Source: JAYVSZ01 sp043774925
GTDB taxonomy: Bacteria; Pseudomonadota; Gammaproteobacteria; Burkholderiales; Methylophilaceae
Assembly: GCA_043774925.1 (NCBI GenBank)
Contig: JAYVSZ010000003.1
Span: 1 to 64,000, forward strand
Reading direction: 5' to 3'
Length of the DNA stretch: 64,000 nucleotides
The notes under the pieces were generated by a model. That model did not search any database. It was not told where the DNA came from and saw only the letters and a list, made by a program, of their open reading frames with translations. Positions 34,200 through 44,177 of this stretch are shown piece by piece; position 1 is the stretch's first letter, and each line of letters starts with the position of its first letter. A program made the translations under genes and the position numbers.

Positions 34200-35626
34200 A
34201 ATACGTGATTCAAAATTCGGTCACCCACATCACTTCTGATAGCCGTCAAGTACAAGCTGGTAGCCTATTTTTAGCCTATGCGGGCGAGACTGCGGATGGT
34301 CGCGACTACATTGCTGATGCCATTAAAAAGGGCGCGGTCGCCATTTTATGGGATCCGAAAGGCTTCTCATGGCGGCCAAATTGGAAAATTGAAAATACGC
34401 AGATTAAGAGTTTGCGCCAGCAAGCGGGCAGAATTGCCGACCAGTTTTATGGCAAACCTTCGGAAAAGCTTTGGACAGTCGGCATTACTGGAACCAATGG
34501 AAAAACGTCTATAAGTCAATGGCTTAGCCAGTGCTTCAATCACCTTGGTCGCAAGACAGCGGTGATTGGCACATTGGGCAATGGCTTGCCGAATAACATT
34601 AGCGCCACGCAAAACACCACGCCCGATGCGATTTTGTTGCAAAGCATGTTGGCCGATTACTTAAAAGCACATGCAGAAATTGTGGCGATGGAAGTTTCTT
34701 CACACGGGCTGGATCAAGGCCGTGTGAATGGCGTGCATTTTGATGTGGCGGTGCTGAGCAATTTAACGCGCGACCATTTGGATTATCACGGCAGCCATGA
34801 AAAATATGCCGCGGCAAAACGTCGTTTGTTCGTGTCTAGTGATTTGAAATTAGCCGTGTTGAATGTAGACGACGAATTTGGCAAAAAAATAGAGCAAGAA
34901 CTAGTCGCGCTAGGCGTGGCGACCATGACTTACGGCATTGATGGCGGTGATGTACGTGCCTCAAAAATTCATTTTGCGCATGGCAATTTTAGCTTTTTGG
35001 TCAACACGCCCTATGGCCAGGCCGAAGTGAAAGCCAATTTGCTCGGCCGCTTTAATGTCTATAACGTGCTGGCCGTGCTGGCGACTTTGTTGGTTTCAAA
35101 AGTCAGTTTGGCAGATGCGGTTGAAGCGATTTCGCACATCGAATCTGCCGCAGGTCGCATGCAGCAGTTGGGCGGGGGCACGCTGCCTTTGGTGGTGGTG
35201 GATTACGCACACACGCCAGACGCGCTAGAAAATGTGTTGAAAACATTAAAAGAACAAACAGCAGGAAAGCTGATTTGCGTGTTTGGCTGCGGCGGCAATC
35301 GCGATGCGGGTAAGCGCGAGTTGATGGGCAAAGTGGCTTGCGATATTGCCGATGCGGTCGTCGTGACTTCAGATAACCCGCGCAATGAAGACCCTGAAAA
35401 AATCATTCAAGCCATTTTAGATGGCATGCACGGCAAATATGCGGTGGAAGAAGATCGCGCCAAAGCCATCGCCATTGCCATATCCACGGCAAAACCTGAG
35501 GACACGGTGCTGATTGCTGGAAAAGGTCACGAGGATTACCAAGAAATTGGCGGTATAAAACAGCATTTTAGCGATATAGAACAAGCCCAGAAGGCGCTTA
35601 AACGCTATGCGGGGGAGTTGTTATGA
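34196..35626 (+). CDS. murE: UDP-MurNAc-tripeptide synthetase MurE
   Basis: A 476-aa cytoplasmic Mur ligase adding the third residue, meso-diaminopimelate in Gram-negatives. P-loop GITGTNGKTSISQ, carbamylated-Lys region and SNLTRDHLDYHGSHEKYAAAK are present. The DNPRNEDPEKI motif, diagnostic for mDAP-adding enzymes, is seen near residue 397. It overlaps ftsI and murF by 4 nt each. Confidence 0.96.
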   Translation: MKYVIQNSVTHITSDSRQVQAGSLFLAYAGETADGRDYIADAIKKGAVAILWDPKGFSWRPNWKIENTQIKSLRQQAGRIADQFYGKPSEKLWTVGITGTNGKTSISQWLSQCFNHLGRKTAVIGTLGNGLPNNISATQNTTPDAILLQSMLADYLKAHAEIVAMEVSSHGLDQGRVNGVHFDVAVLSNLTRDHLDYHGSHEKYAAAKRRLFVSSDLKLAVLNVDDEFGKKIEQELVALGVATMTYGIDGGDVRASKIHFAHGNFSFLVNTPYGQAEVKANLLGRFNVYNVLAVLATLLVSKVSLADAVEAISHIESAAGRMQQLGGGTLPLVVVDYAHTPDALENVLKTLKEQTAGKLICVFGCGGNRDAGKRELMGKVACDIADAVVVTSDNPRNEDPEKIIQAILDGMHGKYAVEEDRAKAIAIAISTAKPEDTVLIAGKGHEDYQEIGGIKQHFSDIEQAQKALKRYAGELL

Positions 35627-37029
35627 TGATGCTCTCTGAAATAGTAAAGGCCTTAAATGCAAACATGAATGCAAGCATGCGCGGAGCGGATGTCAACGTA
35701 TTAAGCGTAGGCACAGACAGCCGTAGCATCACAAAGGGTCAATTGTTTGTGGGCATTAAAGGCGAAAATTTTGATGGTAATTTATATGCGGTAGCCGCAA
35801 TTGAGCAAGGTGCAGCGGCGGCCATGCTCTCAGATGCCAATATCCATGCGGCTCCCAGCGTGCTGGTTGAAAACACACGGTTGGCATTAGGTGAGCTTGC
35901 ACATTATTGGCGCAATAAGTTTGATTTGCCGCTGGTAGCGGTCACAGGCAGCAACGGCAAAACCACGGTAAAAGAGATGATTACCGCCATTCTTGGCGCG
36001 GCAAACGGCAAGGTACTTGCCACACGCGGCAACTTGAATAACGACATTGGTATGCCACTGACGCTATTAAATATGAATAAAAATCACACACATGCCGTGA
36101 TTGAAATGGGCATGAATCATGAAGGTGAAATTCGTTATCTAGCCAAACTCGCGCAACCGCAAGTGGCGGTGGTGAATAACGCGGGCACGGCGCACATTGG
36201 CGAACTAGGCTCGCGCGAGGCGATTGCGCGCGCCAAAGGTGAGATATTTGAAGGCTTGGCAGAAAGTGGTATTGCTGTGATTAATGCGGATGACGATTTT
36301 GCTGATTATTGGCAATCACTTAACAACAATCGAAAAACCATCACTTTTGGTTTGAGCGCGAATGCGGACGTTTCGGCGACTTATCAAACGCAACACAATA
36401 CTTCAGAAATCAACTTAAAAACGCCAAATGGTCAAATCAAATTCACGCTAAATGTGCTGGGCGAACACAACGTGCATAACGCGCTGGCAGCCAGTGCTGT
36501 GGCGGTTGCGCTGGGTGTAAGTAAGGAAAATATTGCGGCAGGTTTGGCACAATTTAACCCAGTTAAAGGACGCTTAAATCGCCTGCAAGGCCTGCATGGC
36601 GCAGTGGTGATTGATGACACCTATAACGCGAATCCAGATTCCATGAAAGCGGCGATTGATGTACTTGCTAGTCAAAAAACCACGCAGCAAAGCATCCAAA
36701 TTTTTGTCATGGGCGACATGGCGGAATTAGGCGAAAACGCTGCCAATATGCACGCAGAAATTGGCACTTATGCCAAGCAAAAAGGCATTAATTTTTTCTT
36801 TAGCTTTGGCGAATTAAGCAAGCAGGCAGCCGCTTCATTTGGCCAAAATGCACAACACTTCGATACGTTGGAAGCCTTACTGGATATGCTTCGCAGTCGT
36901 ATGAATAACGAGGTGACGGTATTAGTAAAAGGCTCGCGCTTTATGAAAATGGAGCGCGTGGCAAACGAAATAGTAAGAGAAAAAAAAAGTCAAATGATAA
37001 AAGATAAAAACGTTGAGGGAGCGCATTAA
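35623..37029 (+). CDS. murF: UDP-MurNAc-tripeptide:D-Ala-D-Ala ligase MurF
   Basis: A 468-aa Mur ligase that adds D-Ala-D-Ala to the UDP-muramyl tripeptide. The ATP-binding loop VTGSNGKTTVKEMI, IEMGMNHEGEI, VVNNAGTAHIGELGS and VIDDTYNANPDSM are family motifs. The start ATG has GGGGGAG upstream and overlaps the murE stop (ATGA). Its last base is shared with the mraY start (TAATG). Confidence 0.96.
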   Translation: MMMLSEIVKALNANMNASMRGADVNVLSVGTDSRSITKGQLFVGIKGENFDGNLYAVAAIEQGAAAAMLSDANIHAAPSVLVENTRLALGELAHYWRNKFDLPLVAVTGSNGKTTVKEMITAILGAANGKVLATRGNLNNDIGMPLTLLNMNKNHTHAVIEMGMNHEGEIRYLAKLAQPQVAVVNNAGTAHIGELGSREAIARAKGEIFEGLAESGIAVINADDDFADYWQSLNNNRKTITFGLSANADVSATYQTQHNTSEINLKTPNGQIKFTLNVLGEHNVHNALAASAVAVALGVSKENIAAGLAQFNPVKGRLNRLQGLHGAVVIDDTYNANPDSMKAAIDVLASQKTTQQSIQIFVMGDMAELGENAANMHAEIGTYAKQKGINFFFSFGELSKQAAASFGQNAQHFDTLEALLDMLRSRMNNEVTVLVKGSRFMKMERVANEIVREKKSQMIKDKNVEGAH

Positions 37030-38132
37030 TGTTACTCGAACTAGCACGCTATTTAGCACATGATATTCGCGGATTTAACGTATTCAATTACATTACCTTG
37101 CGTGCGGTGTTGGCAACGCTTACCGCGCTCACCATTTCGTTTATGGTCGGCCCGCCGATGATTCGCAAACTCACGCAATATAAAGTCGGCCAAGCCGTGC
37201 GCGACGATGGCCCGCAAACGCATTTAATTAAAGCAGGCACGCCCACCATGGGCGGCGCGCTCATTTTGGTAGCCATTGCAATAGCCACTTTGCTGTGGGC
37301 GGATTTGCACAACCGCTTTATTTGGGTGGTGTTGGTCACCACGCTGGGTTTTGGCGCGGTTGGCTGGGTGGATGATTACCGAAAAGTCGTGCATAAAAAC
37401 CCTAAAGGCTTATCGGCAAAAGCTAAATATTTTTGGCAAAGTTTGATTGGTTTTGGCGTGGCGGTTTTCCTTTATAAAACCTCGACCAGTCCTGCAGAGA
37501 CGACGCTCATTTTTCCATTTTTTAAACATTTTGTACTGCCTTTGGGCGCGGTTGGTTTTATTGTGCTCACATACTTGGTCGTGGTTGGCAGTAGCAACGC
37601 GGTGAATCTAACGGATGGCTTAGATGGCTTAGCGATTATGCCAACAGTGATGGTAGGTAGCGCGCTGGCGATTTTTGCTTACGTTGCTGGGCATTTGTAT
37701 TTCTCAAAATATCTCGGTGTGCCTTATGTGGCGGGCGCGGGTGAGCTCATGGTATTTTGCGCGGCGATGGCAGGTGCGGGATTGGGCTTTTTGTGGTTTA
37801 ACGCCTACCCTGCGGAAGTGTTTATGGGCGATGTTGGCGCGCTGGCGCTGGGTGGTGCGCTGGGCATTGTCGCGGTAATTGTGCGGCAAGAAATCGTGCT
37901 GTTTATTATGGGCGGCGTGTTTGTGGTGGAGACTTTTTCGGTGGCGATTCAAGTGCTGTATTTCAAATACACCAAGCATAAAACCGGCACTGGCCAGCGC
38001 ATTTTCCTCATGGCACCGCTGCATCATCATTACGAGCAAAAAGGCTGGAAAGAGACGCAAGTGGTGGTGCGCTTTTGGATAATTACCATGATGTTGGTGC
38101 TGGTTGGGCTTTCTACATTGAAGTTGAGATGA
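37029..38132 (+). CDS. mraY: phospho-MurNAc-pentapeptide translocase MraY
   Basis: A 367-aa membrane enzyme with about 10 helices that makes lipid I from UDP-MurNAc-pentapeptide and undecaprenyl phosphate. Signatures: KAGTPTMGGALILVAI, the Asp-Asp motif VDDYRK, NAVNLTDGLDGLA, FMGDVGALALGG and the HHHYE motif (APLHHHYEQKGW). The 3' end overlaps murD by 4 nt. Confidence 0.97.
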   Translation: MLLELARYLAHDIRGFNVFNYITLRAVLATLTALTISFMVGPPMIRKLTQYKVGQAVRDDGPQTHLIKAGTPTMGGALILVAIAIATLLWADLHNRFIWVVLVTTLGFGAVGWVDDYRKVVHKNPKGLSAKAKYFWQSLIGFGVAVFLYKTSTSPAETTLIFPFFKHFVLPLGAVGFIVLTYLVVVGSSNAVNLTDGLDGLAIMPTVMVGSALAIFAYVAGHLYFSKYLGVPYVAGAGELMVFCAAMAGAGLGFLWFNAYPAEVFMGDVGALALGGALGIVAVIVRQEIVLFIMGGVFVVETFSVAIQVLYFKYTKHKTGTGQRIFLMAPLHHHYEQKGWKETQVVVRFWIITMMLVLVGLSTLKLR

Positions 38133-39502
38133 ATAAAATAGAACTCAAAAATAAGCGCGTGCTGGTGCTAGGCCTTGGTGAAACTGGGCTTTCGGCGCTG
38201 CGTTGGCTACGCGCACAAGGCGCAATTGTAAGTGTCGCCGATACGCGCGAAGCTGCGCCAGGTTTGGATGTGGTGAAAAATGAAATGCCCGAAGTGCAAA
38301 TTTATTTGGGCGCGTTTGAGGCGGAAATATTCAAAAAAGCAGAGTTAATTGTCAGCAGCCCTGGCATTGCACTTAGTGAACCTGCCCTGCAAGCCAGTAT
38401 TGGTGCGGGGGTGCAGGTGGTGGGTGATGTGGAGTTGTTTGCACAATATCGCGACCCAAAAGCAAAAGTCATCGCAATCACTGGCGCTAACGGCAAAACC
38501 ACGGTAACAACTTTGGTCGACGAAATGTGCAAAGCGGCGGGTTTAAAAACCATCGTCGCGGGCAATATTGGCTTGCCAGTTTTAAACGCACTGGCGATGG
38601 AAACGCCGGATGTGTATGTGTTAGAACTTTCCAGTTTTCAGCTAGAAACCACATCTAGCTTGGTGATTGACGCAGCGACCATGTTGAACCTGACCGAAGA
38701 CCACATGGATAGGTACGCCGATTTGCCAAGTTATGCAGCGGCCAAAGCGCGGATTTTTTACAACGCGAAACAGCAAATTTTGAACCGCGATGACGCTTGG
38801 AGCATGGTGATGGCGCGGCCAAAGTTGAGCGCACGCACGTTTGGTTTGAATGCAGATGCAAACGATTTTGGCATTATCAACGAAGGCAATGAAACTTGGC
38901 TGTGCGAAGGCGCACATCAGTTGATTAACGCGAATGACCTGCATATTAAAGGCGCACACAACGCTGCCAATGCCTTGGCGGCGCTAGCGCTGTGCCGCGC
39001 GATTGGCTTGGAATATGCACCATTGTTAAACGCGTTGTATAACTTTAAAGGCTTGCCGCATCGCGTGGAATGGGTCGCCAATATTGACGATGTGGATTAT
39101 TTTGATGATAGCAAAGGCACCAATGTGGGCGCGACTTGCGCCGCATTATCAGGGCTGGGCCATTCAAACAATGTCGCAAAAGTCGTATTAATTGCTGGCG
39201 GCGATGGCAAAGGTCAAGATTTTGCGCCACTGCGTGCGCCAGTCGCCGAAAATGCGCGCGCGGTGGTGCTGATTGGCCGTGATGCTGGTTTGATTGAAAA
39301 CGCACTTTTGGATACCAATGTACCGATGTATCACGCAGTAGATATGCGCGAAGCGGTGGCGATTGCCCAACGCGTTTCACAAAGCGGCGATGCGGTATTG
39401 TTGTCGCCAGCGTGTGCCAGTTTTGATATGTACAAAAATTATGTGCATCGCGCAGAAGTCTTTGTGGAGGCGGTAAAAAGTTTAGAGGTGGCCACATGCT
39501 AA
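38129..39502 (+). CDS. murD: UDP-MurNAc-L-Ala:D-Glu ligase MurD
   Basis: A 457-aa Mur ligase. The start MNKIELKNKR at 38129 overlaps the mraY stop as ATGA; an upstream in-frame start inside mraY is rejected. LVLGLGETGLSALRWL is the N-terminal UDP-binding Rossmann loop, ITGANGKTTVTTL the P-loop, LNLTEDHMDRY the central metal region and DSKGTNVGAT the substrate motif. It overlaps ftsW by 7 nt. Confidence 0.95.
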   Translation: MNKIELKNKRVLVLGLGETGLSALRWLRAQGAIVSVADTREAAPGLDVVKNEMPEVQIYLGAFEAEIFKKAELIVSSPGIALSEPALQASIGAGVQVVGDVELFAQYRDPKAKVIAITGANGKTTVTTLVDEMCKAAGLKTIVAGNIGLPVLNALAMETPDVYVLELSSFQLETTSSLVIDAATMLNLTEDHMDRYADLPSYAAAKARIFYNAKQQILNRDDAWSMVMARPKLSARTFGLNADANDFGIINEGNETWLCEGAHQLINANDLHIKGAHNAANALAALALCRAIGLEYAPLLNALYNFKGLPHRVEWVANIDDVDYFDDSKGTNVGATCAALSGLGHSNNVAKVVLIAGGDGKGQDFAPLRAPVAENARAVVLIGRDAGLIENALLDTNVPMYHAVDMREAVAIAQRVSQSGDAVLLSPACASFDMYKNYVHRAEVFVEAVKSLEVATC

Positions 39503-40662
39503 GCCCCGTTATTCAAAGCCGCGAGCGCATGAACGCACCCAATTACGACCAGCTTTTATTGTGGGCGGTGCTGATTTTGTTGGGTTTAGGCTTGGTGATG
39601 GTGTATTCCGCATCTATTGCAATCGCGGAGGCCGATAAAGCGGTCGGCCATCAAAGCACTTACTTTTTAATTCGCCAAGGCATCTTCATCTTCATCGGCG
39701 TCGTTGCTGGCTTTGTTTCATTTCAAGTCCCCATCGCCTGGTGGCAAAAAATGTCGCCGTACTTGTTTTTGTCGGCGATTGGCTTGTTGGTGTTGGTGCT
39801 CATTCCTGGCATCGGGCGCAACGTCAACGGCAGTCAGCGCTGGCTTTCTTTGTTTGTGATTAATTTGCAACCCTCTGAATTCATGAAGCTTTTTGCTGCG
39901 ATGTATGTGGCGGATTATGCGGTGCGTAAATCTGCACAAATGGACAGCATCGTGCGCGGTTTTTTGCCGATGGTGGCGGTGATGGTGCTGGTCGGCTTTT
40001 TGTTGCTACGTGAGCCAGATTTTGGCGCCTTTGCCGTGGTTGCGGCCATTTCCATTTCCATTCTTTGGTTAGGCGGCATCAACGCCAAAATTTTCGCAGG
40101 CTTGCTGGCCTTGTTGCCAGTCGCCATTTACGGCCTCATCGTCAGCTCGCCCTACCGCATGCAGCGCGTCATTGGTTTTATGGATCCTTGGGCAGATCCG
40201 TTCGGTAAGGGTTACCAACTCTCACATGCACTCATTGCCTTTGGTCGCGGCGAATGGCTTGGTGTGGGTTTGGGCGCGAGCGTAGAAAAATTGCTGTATT
40301 TGCCCGAAGCGCATACTGACTTTTTACTCGCGGTGATTGCCGAAGAGCTAGGTTTTGTGGGCGTACTGGCGGTGTTGGGCTTATTCACTTGGCTGGTCAT
40401 TCGTGCTTTCGGCATTGGCAAGGAATCCATTGCTAACGAGCGTTATTTTGCGGCTTTGCTGGCGCAAGGTTTGGGCGTGTGGATGGGCGTGCAAGCCATT
40501 ATTAATATCGGCGTGAATATGGGCGTGTTGCCGACGAAAGGGTTAACGCTTCCGCTACTTTCATTTGGTGGCAGCGGCATTTTGGCGAATTGTATTGCCA
40601 TGGCTGTTTTGCTCCGCATCGATTTTGAGAATCGCCGCTTGCAGAAAGGCCTGCCAGCATGA
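39496..40662 (+). CDS. ftsW: peptidoglycan glycosyltransferase FtsW
   Basis: A 388-aa SEDS-family membrane protein with about 10 helices that polymerises septal glycan from lipid II with FtsI. Motifs: LGLGLVMVYSASIAIA in the first helix, GIGRNVNGSQRWLSL, the conserved Asp region REPDFGAF, AHTDFLLAVIAEELGF and LPLLSFGGSGI near the end. It overlaps murD and murG. Confidence 0.96.
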   Translation: MLSPVIQSRERMNAPNYDQLLLWAVLILLGLGLVMVYSASIAIAEADKAVGHQSTYFLIRQGIFIFIGVVAGFVSFQVPIAWWQKMSPYLFLSAIGLLVLVLIPGIGRNVNGSQRWLSLFVINLQPSEFMKLFAAMYVADYAVRKSAQMDSIVRGFLPMVAVMVLVGFLLLREPDFGAFAVVAAISISILWLGGINAKIFAGLLALLPVAIYGLIVSSPYRMQRVIGFMDPWADPFGKGYQLSHALIAFGRGEWLGVGLGASVEKLLYLPEAHTDFLLAVIAEELGFVGVLAVLGLFTWLVIRAFGIGKESIANERYFAALLAQGLGVWMGVQAIINIGVNMGVLPTKGLTLPLLSFGGSGILANCIAMAVLLRIDFENRRLQKGLPA

Positions 40663-41756
40663 GCATGATTTTTTCAGCGCAAGTCACCAATCAAAGCAAA
40701 GGCACGCTCATGGTGATGGCGGGCGGCACGGGTGGCCATGTGTATCCAGCCATGGCGGTGGCAGATTACCTGCACGCGCTGGGCTGGCGCATTGTGTGGC
40801 TATGTACAGAAGGCGGCATGGAAGATCGCTTGATTGAAGGAAAAAACTACAGCAAAGCCATGATGAGTATGCGCGGCGTGCGTGGCAAAGGCCTGCTGGG
40901 TTGGCTTTTGTTGCCATTTAAATTATTGGTTGCGTTCAAGCAAAGCATCTCGGCGATTCGTCAACATAAACCTAATGTGGTGCTGGGCATGGGCGGTTTT
41001 GCGGCTTTCCCAGGCGGGTTGATGGCTAAGTTGTTAGGTAAACCATTGGTGATTCACGAGCAAAATTCGATTGCTGGCCTCACCAATAAAACTTTGAGTT
41101 TGTTTGCCAATAAAGCGTTGATTGCGTTCCCAAATTCGCTCAAAAACGCAGCCTTGGTGGGCAACCCCGTGCGCAGAGAAATTACCCAATGTGCCGCGCC
41201 AGAAGCGCGCTACAAAACGCGGTCTGGCAAGTTGAAATTGCTCGTAGTCGGTGGCAGCTTGGGCGCTGCGGCACTGAATGAGGTGTTGCCAAAAGCGTTA
41301 GCAACGCTGGCAGAAGATATGCAATTTGAAGTGATTCACCAAGCTGGTGAGAAACATATCGATGCCCTGCGAGCCAATTACCATGCGGCTTCTGTGACAG
41401 TAGATGCGCGTGCTTACATTCAAAATATGGCCGAAATGTACGCTTGGGCGGACGTGGTGATTTGTCGCGCAGGTGCGTTGACAGTGGCTGAGCTTGCGTG
41501 CGTGGGCGTGGCGAGCGTGCTGGTGCCGTTTCCACACGCGGTGGATGATCACCAAACTTATAACGCAAAATACCTGAGCGATAACGGCGCGGCGATGTTG
41601 ATTCAACAAGTTGAATTTAATGTGGCAAAAGCCAGCGAAATTTTGCGTAATCTAACGCGTGACCATTGCTTGAAAATGGCTGTTAAAGCGCGTGCGCTGG
41701 CAAAGCCAGAAGCAACCGAAACCGTCGCAAAAATTTGTATGGAGCTTGCCAAATGA
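40659..41756 (+). CDS. murG: UDP-GlcNAc:lipid I GlcNAc transferase MurG
   Basis: A 365-aa GT28 peripheral membrane enzyme that converts lipid I into lipid II. GGTGGHVYPAMAVAD is the N-terminal lipid-phosphate loop; GMGGFAAFPGGLMAKL, IHEQNSIAGLTN, VGGSLGAAALNE and CRAGALTVAELACVG are diagnostic. About 15 extra residues precede the usual start; ATG 40659 overlaps the ftsW stop and MVMAGGTGG lies downstream. The stop overlaps murC by 4 nt. Confidence 0.96.
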   Translation: MSMIFSAQVTNQSKGTLMVMAGGTGGHVYPAMAVADYLHALGWRIVWLCTEGGMEDRLIEGKNYSKAMMSMRGVRGKGLLGWLLLPFKLLVAFKQSISAIRQHKPNVVLGMGGFAAFPGGLMAKLLGKPLVIHEQNSIAGLTNKTLSLFANKALIAFPNSLKNAALVGNPVRREITQCAAPEARYKTRSGKLKLLVVGGSLGAAALNEVLPKALATLAEDMQFEVIHQAGEKHIDALRANYHAASVTVDARAYIQNMAEMYAWADVVICRAGALTVAELACVGVASVLVPFPHAVDDHQTYNAKYLSDNGAAMLIQQVEFNVAKASEILRNLTRDHCLKMAVKARALAKPEATETVAKICMELAK

Positions 41757-43147
41757 AACATAAAGTTAAAAACATACACTTTGTGGGCATCGGTGGCGCG
41801 GGCATGAGCGGCATTGCCGAAGTGTTGATTAACTTGGGCTTTGCGATTTCAGGCTCGGATTTAGCCAGCAACGCAACCACCAAAAGGTTGGTGAGTTTTG
41901 GCGCAATCGTGCATCAGGGCCACGCTACCGCTAATTTGGGCAAGGCAGATGTGGTCGTGGTTTCTAGCGCGGTGAATGAGCAAAATCCAGAAGTCATCGC
42001 CGCACGCGCGCACAACATTCCCGTCATCCCACGCGCGCTCATGTTGGCCGAGCTGATGCGCTTTAAGCAAGGCATTGCGGTGGCGGGCACGCACGGAAAA
42101 ACCACGACGACTAGCCTCATCGCCAGCATTTTGGCAGAGGCCGACATGGATCCTACTTATGTCATTGGCGGAAAACTAGAATCGGCCAATGCCAACGCCA
42201 AGCTCGGCACGGGCGAATATATTGTGGTGGAGGCGGATGAATCGGATGCTTCATTTTTGCATTTAAGCCCGATTTTGGCGGTGGTCACCAATATCGATCA
42301 AGACCACATGGAAACTTACGAACATAGTTTTGACAAACTAAAAAGCGCGTTTGTGGAATTTTTACAGCAGTTGCCGTTTTGGGGAATGGCCGTGGTGTGT
42401 ATTGATGACGCAAACATTCGAGAAATTTTGCCGCAAGTGACCAAGCCAGTGATGACTTATGGCTTCTCTGAAGATGCGCGTATTCGCGCCACTAAGGTGC
42501 GCGCCGATAACGGCAAAATGCACTTTACGGTGACGCGCATAAACGGCAAAACGACGACATTTGATGTGACGTTGAACTTGCCAGGCAACCATTATGTGCT
42601 GAACGCTCTGGCGGCGATTGCCATTGCCAGCGAGCTGAGTGTGCCAGATAAAGCCATTGTTAAAGCCTTGGCGGAGTTTAAAGGCGTTGGCCGCCGCTTT
42701 GAGCGCTATGGCGAAGTGAAAACTAAAAATGAAGGCACATTTACCTTGATTGATGACTACGGACATCATCCTGTCGAGATGCAAGCCGTTATCGCTGCCG
42801 CACGTGCGGCCTTCCCTAGAAGGCGCTTGGTACTTGCCTTCCAGCCGCATCGCTATACAAGAACTAGAGACTGTTTTGAGGATTTTGTGCGCGTGCTTTC
42901 CAGCGCAGATGCAGTTTTGCTGACAGAAGTGTATTCCGCAGGCGAAGCGTCGATAGTGGCAGCAGATACGCGCACGTTGATTCGCGCGATTCGCGTGTTA
43001 GACAAAGTGGAGCCGATTTTTGTAGAAACCACGGATGAATTACCTGAAGCGATTTTAAATATTGCGCAGGCGAACGATGTGGTGATTGTAATGGGGGCAG
43101 GGTCAATTGGACAGGTAGCACATAAGACAAGAGAGTTAACAGAATGA
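41753..43147 (+). CDS. murC: UDP-MurNAc:L-Ala ligase MurC
   Basis: A 464-aa Mur ligase that starts peptide addition. Start MKHKVKNIHF overlaps the murG stop. HFVGIGGAGMSGIAEVL is the UDP-binding loop, VAGTHGKTTTTSLI the P-loop, EADESDASFLHL a family signature and DDYGHHPVEM the catalytic-domain motif. The stop overlaps the murB start by 4 nt. Confidence 0.96.
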   Translation: MKHKVKNIHFVGIGGAGMSGIAEVLINLGFAISGSDLASNATTKRLVSFGAIVHQGHATANLGKADVVVVSSAVNEQNPEVIAARAHNIPVIPRALMLAELMRFKQGIAVAGTHGKTTTTSLIASILAEADMDPTYVIGGKLESANANAKLGTGEYIVVEADESDASFLHLSPILAVVTNIDQDHMETYEHSFDKLKSAFVEFLQQLPFWGMAVVCIDDANIREILPQVTKPVMTYGFSEDARIRATKVRADNGKMHFTVTRINGKTTTFDVTLNLPGNHYVLNALAAIAIASELSVPDKAIVKALAEFKGVGRRFERYGEVKTKNEGTFTLIDDYGHHPVEMQAVIAAARAAFPRRRLVLAFQPHRYTRTRDCFEDFVRVLSSADAVLLTEVYSAGEASIVAADTRTLIRAIRVLDKVEPIFVETTDELPEAILNIAQANDVVIVMGAGSIGQVAHKTRELTE

Positions 43148-44034
43148 CTAATATGGAAGTGACAAATTCAAAATTACTCAAAAACGAACCGATGGCGCGC
43201 TACACCAGTTGGCGCGTGGGTGGGCGTGCGGATCGCGTGTTTACCCCAGCTAATTTAGCTGATTTGGCCACGTTTTTGAAAAGCCTAGATCACGCAGAGC
43301 CTGTTTACTTTATTGGCTTAGGCAGTAATTTGCTGGTGCGCGATGGCGGCGTGCGCGGCTCAGTCATCGTGATGCATCAAGCCTTGGGCGATTTACGCAT
43401 GGATGGCCAATATATTTATGCCGAGGCGGGTGTGACTTGCGGAAAATTGGCGCGATTTAGCGCAGCCAACAGTAAAGCTGGTGCAGAATTTATGGCGGGC
43501 ATTCCTGGCACAGTGGGCGGCGCGCTTTCCATGAACGCAGGCTGCTACGGCAGCGTTGCTTGGAATATCGTACACCAAGCATTGACGATTGATCGCAGCG
43601 GCAACACGCATGTACGCAACCAATCGGAATTTATCGCCAGCTATCGCCACGTTGAAATGCCGATGCCAGACGAGTGGTTTTTAGGTGCGTGGTTTAAGTT
43701 GCAAGTAGGCAGCCCAGAAGAATCTAATAGAAAAATCAAAGACCTATTGGCAACGCGACTGGCTAGCCAGCCGCTTAACTTGCCGAGCGCAGGTTCTACT
43801 TTTAGAAACCCACCAGGAGATTTTGCCGCGCGATTGATTGAAGAAAGTGATTTAAAAGGCTACCAAATTGGCGGCGCACAAGTTTCGCCAAAACATGCCA
43901 ATTTTATTGTAAACGTGGGCGATGCGACTGCGCTGGATATTGAATTGCTGATTCGGCACATGAAAGACACGGTACTGGCAAAACAAAATGTGGCGTTGCA
44001 ACAGGAAGTAAGGGTCATTGGCGAGTATGCGTAA
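43144..44034 (+). CDS. murB: UDP-N-acetylenolpyruvoylglucosamine reductase MurB
   Basis: A 296-aa FAD enzyme that makes UDP-MurNAc with NADPH. It is the short type IIa form: GLGSNLLVRDGGVRG and GIPGTVGGALSMNAGCYG bind FAD, and QPLNLPSAGSTFRNP carries the catalytic Ser. E. coli has murB outside its dcw cluster; here it is between murC and ddl. It is the last of the tightly overlapped genes before a 143-nt gap. Confidence 0.95.
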   Translation: MTNMEVTNSKLLKNEPMARYTSWRVGGRADRVFTPANLADLATFLKSLDHAEPVYFIGLGSNLLVRDGGVRGSVIVMHQALGDLRMDGQYIYAEAGVTCGKLARFSAANSKAGAEFMAGIPGTVGGALSMNAGCYGSVAWNIVHQALTIDRSGNTHVRNQSEFIASYRHVEMPMPDEWFLGAWFKLQVGSPEESNRKIKDLLATRLASQPLNLPSAGSTFRNPPGDFAARLIEESDLKGYQIGGAQVSPKHANFIVNVGDATALDIELLIRHMKDTVLAKQNVALQQEVRVIGEYA

Positions 44035-44048
44035 AAATAAAACCTTTG

Positions 44049-44140
44049 GGCGCATTGCTGCGTTGCGCGGTGCTCGAAATCCTCATGTACTCAACTGTAC
44101 ATTCCGGTTTCTGCGCGCCGTGCGCCTTGCACTGCATCCC
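44049..44140. repeat. intergenic repeat between murB and ddl (copy B)
   Basis: It holds GCGGTGCTCGAAATCC, a GTACTCAACTGTAC dyad and a 32-nt tail (44109-44140) that matches 20192-20223 with one mismatch. It is the only sizeable interruption of the overlapped mraZ-ftsQ run. It appears to be non-coding. Confidence 0.78.
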
Positions 44141-44177
44141 ACAGATTTAATTTTTGAAAGATTTATTGGAATAAGTC

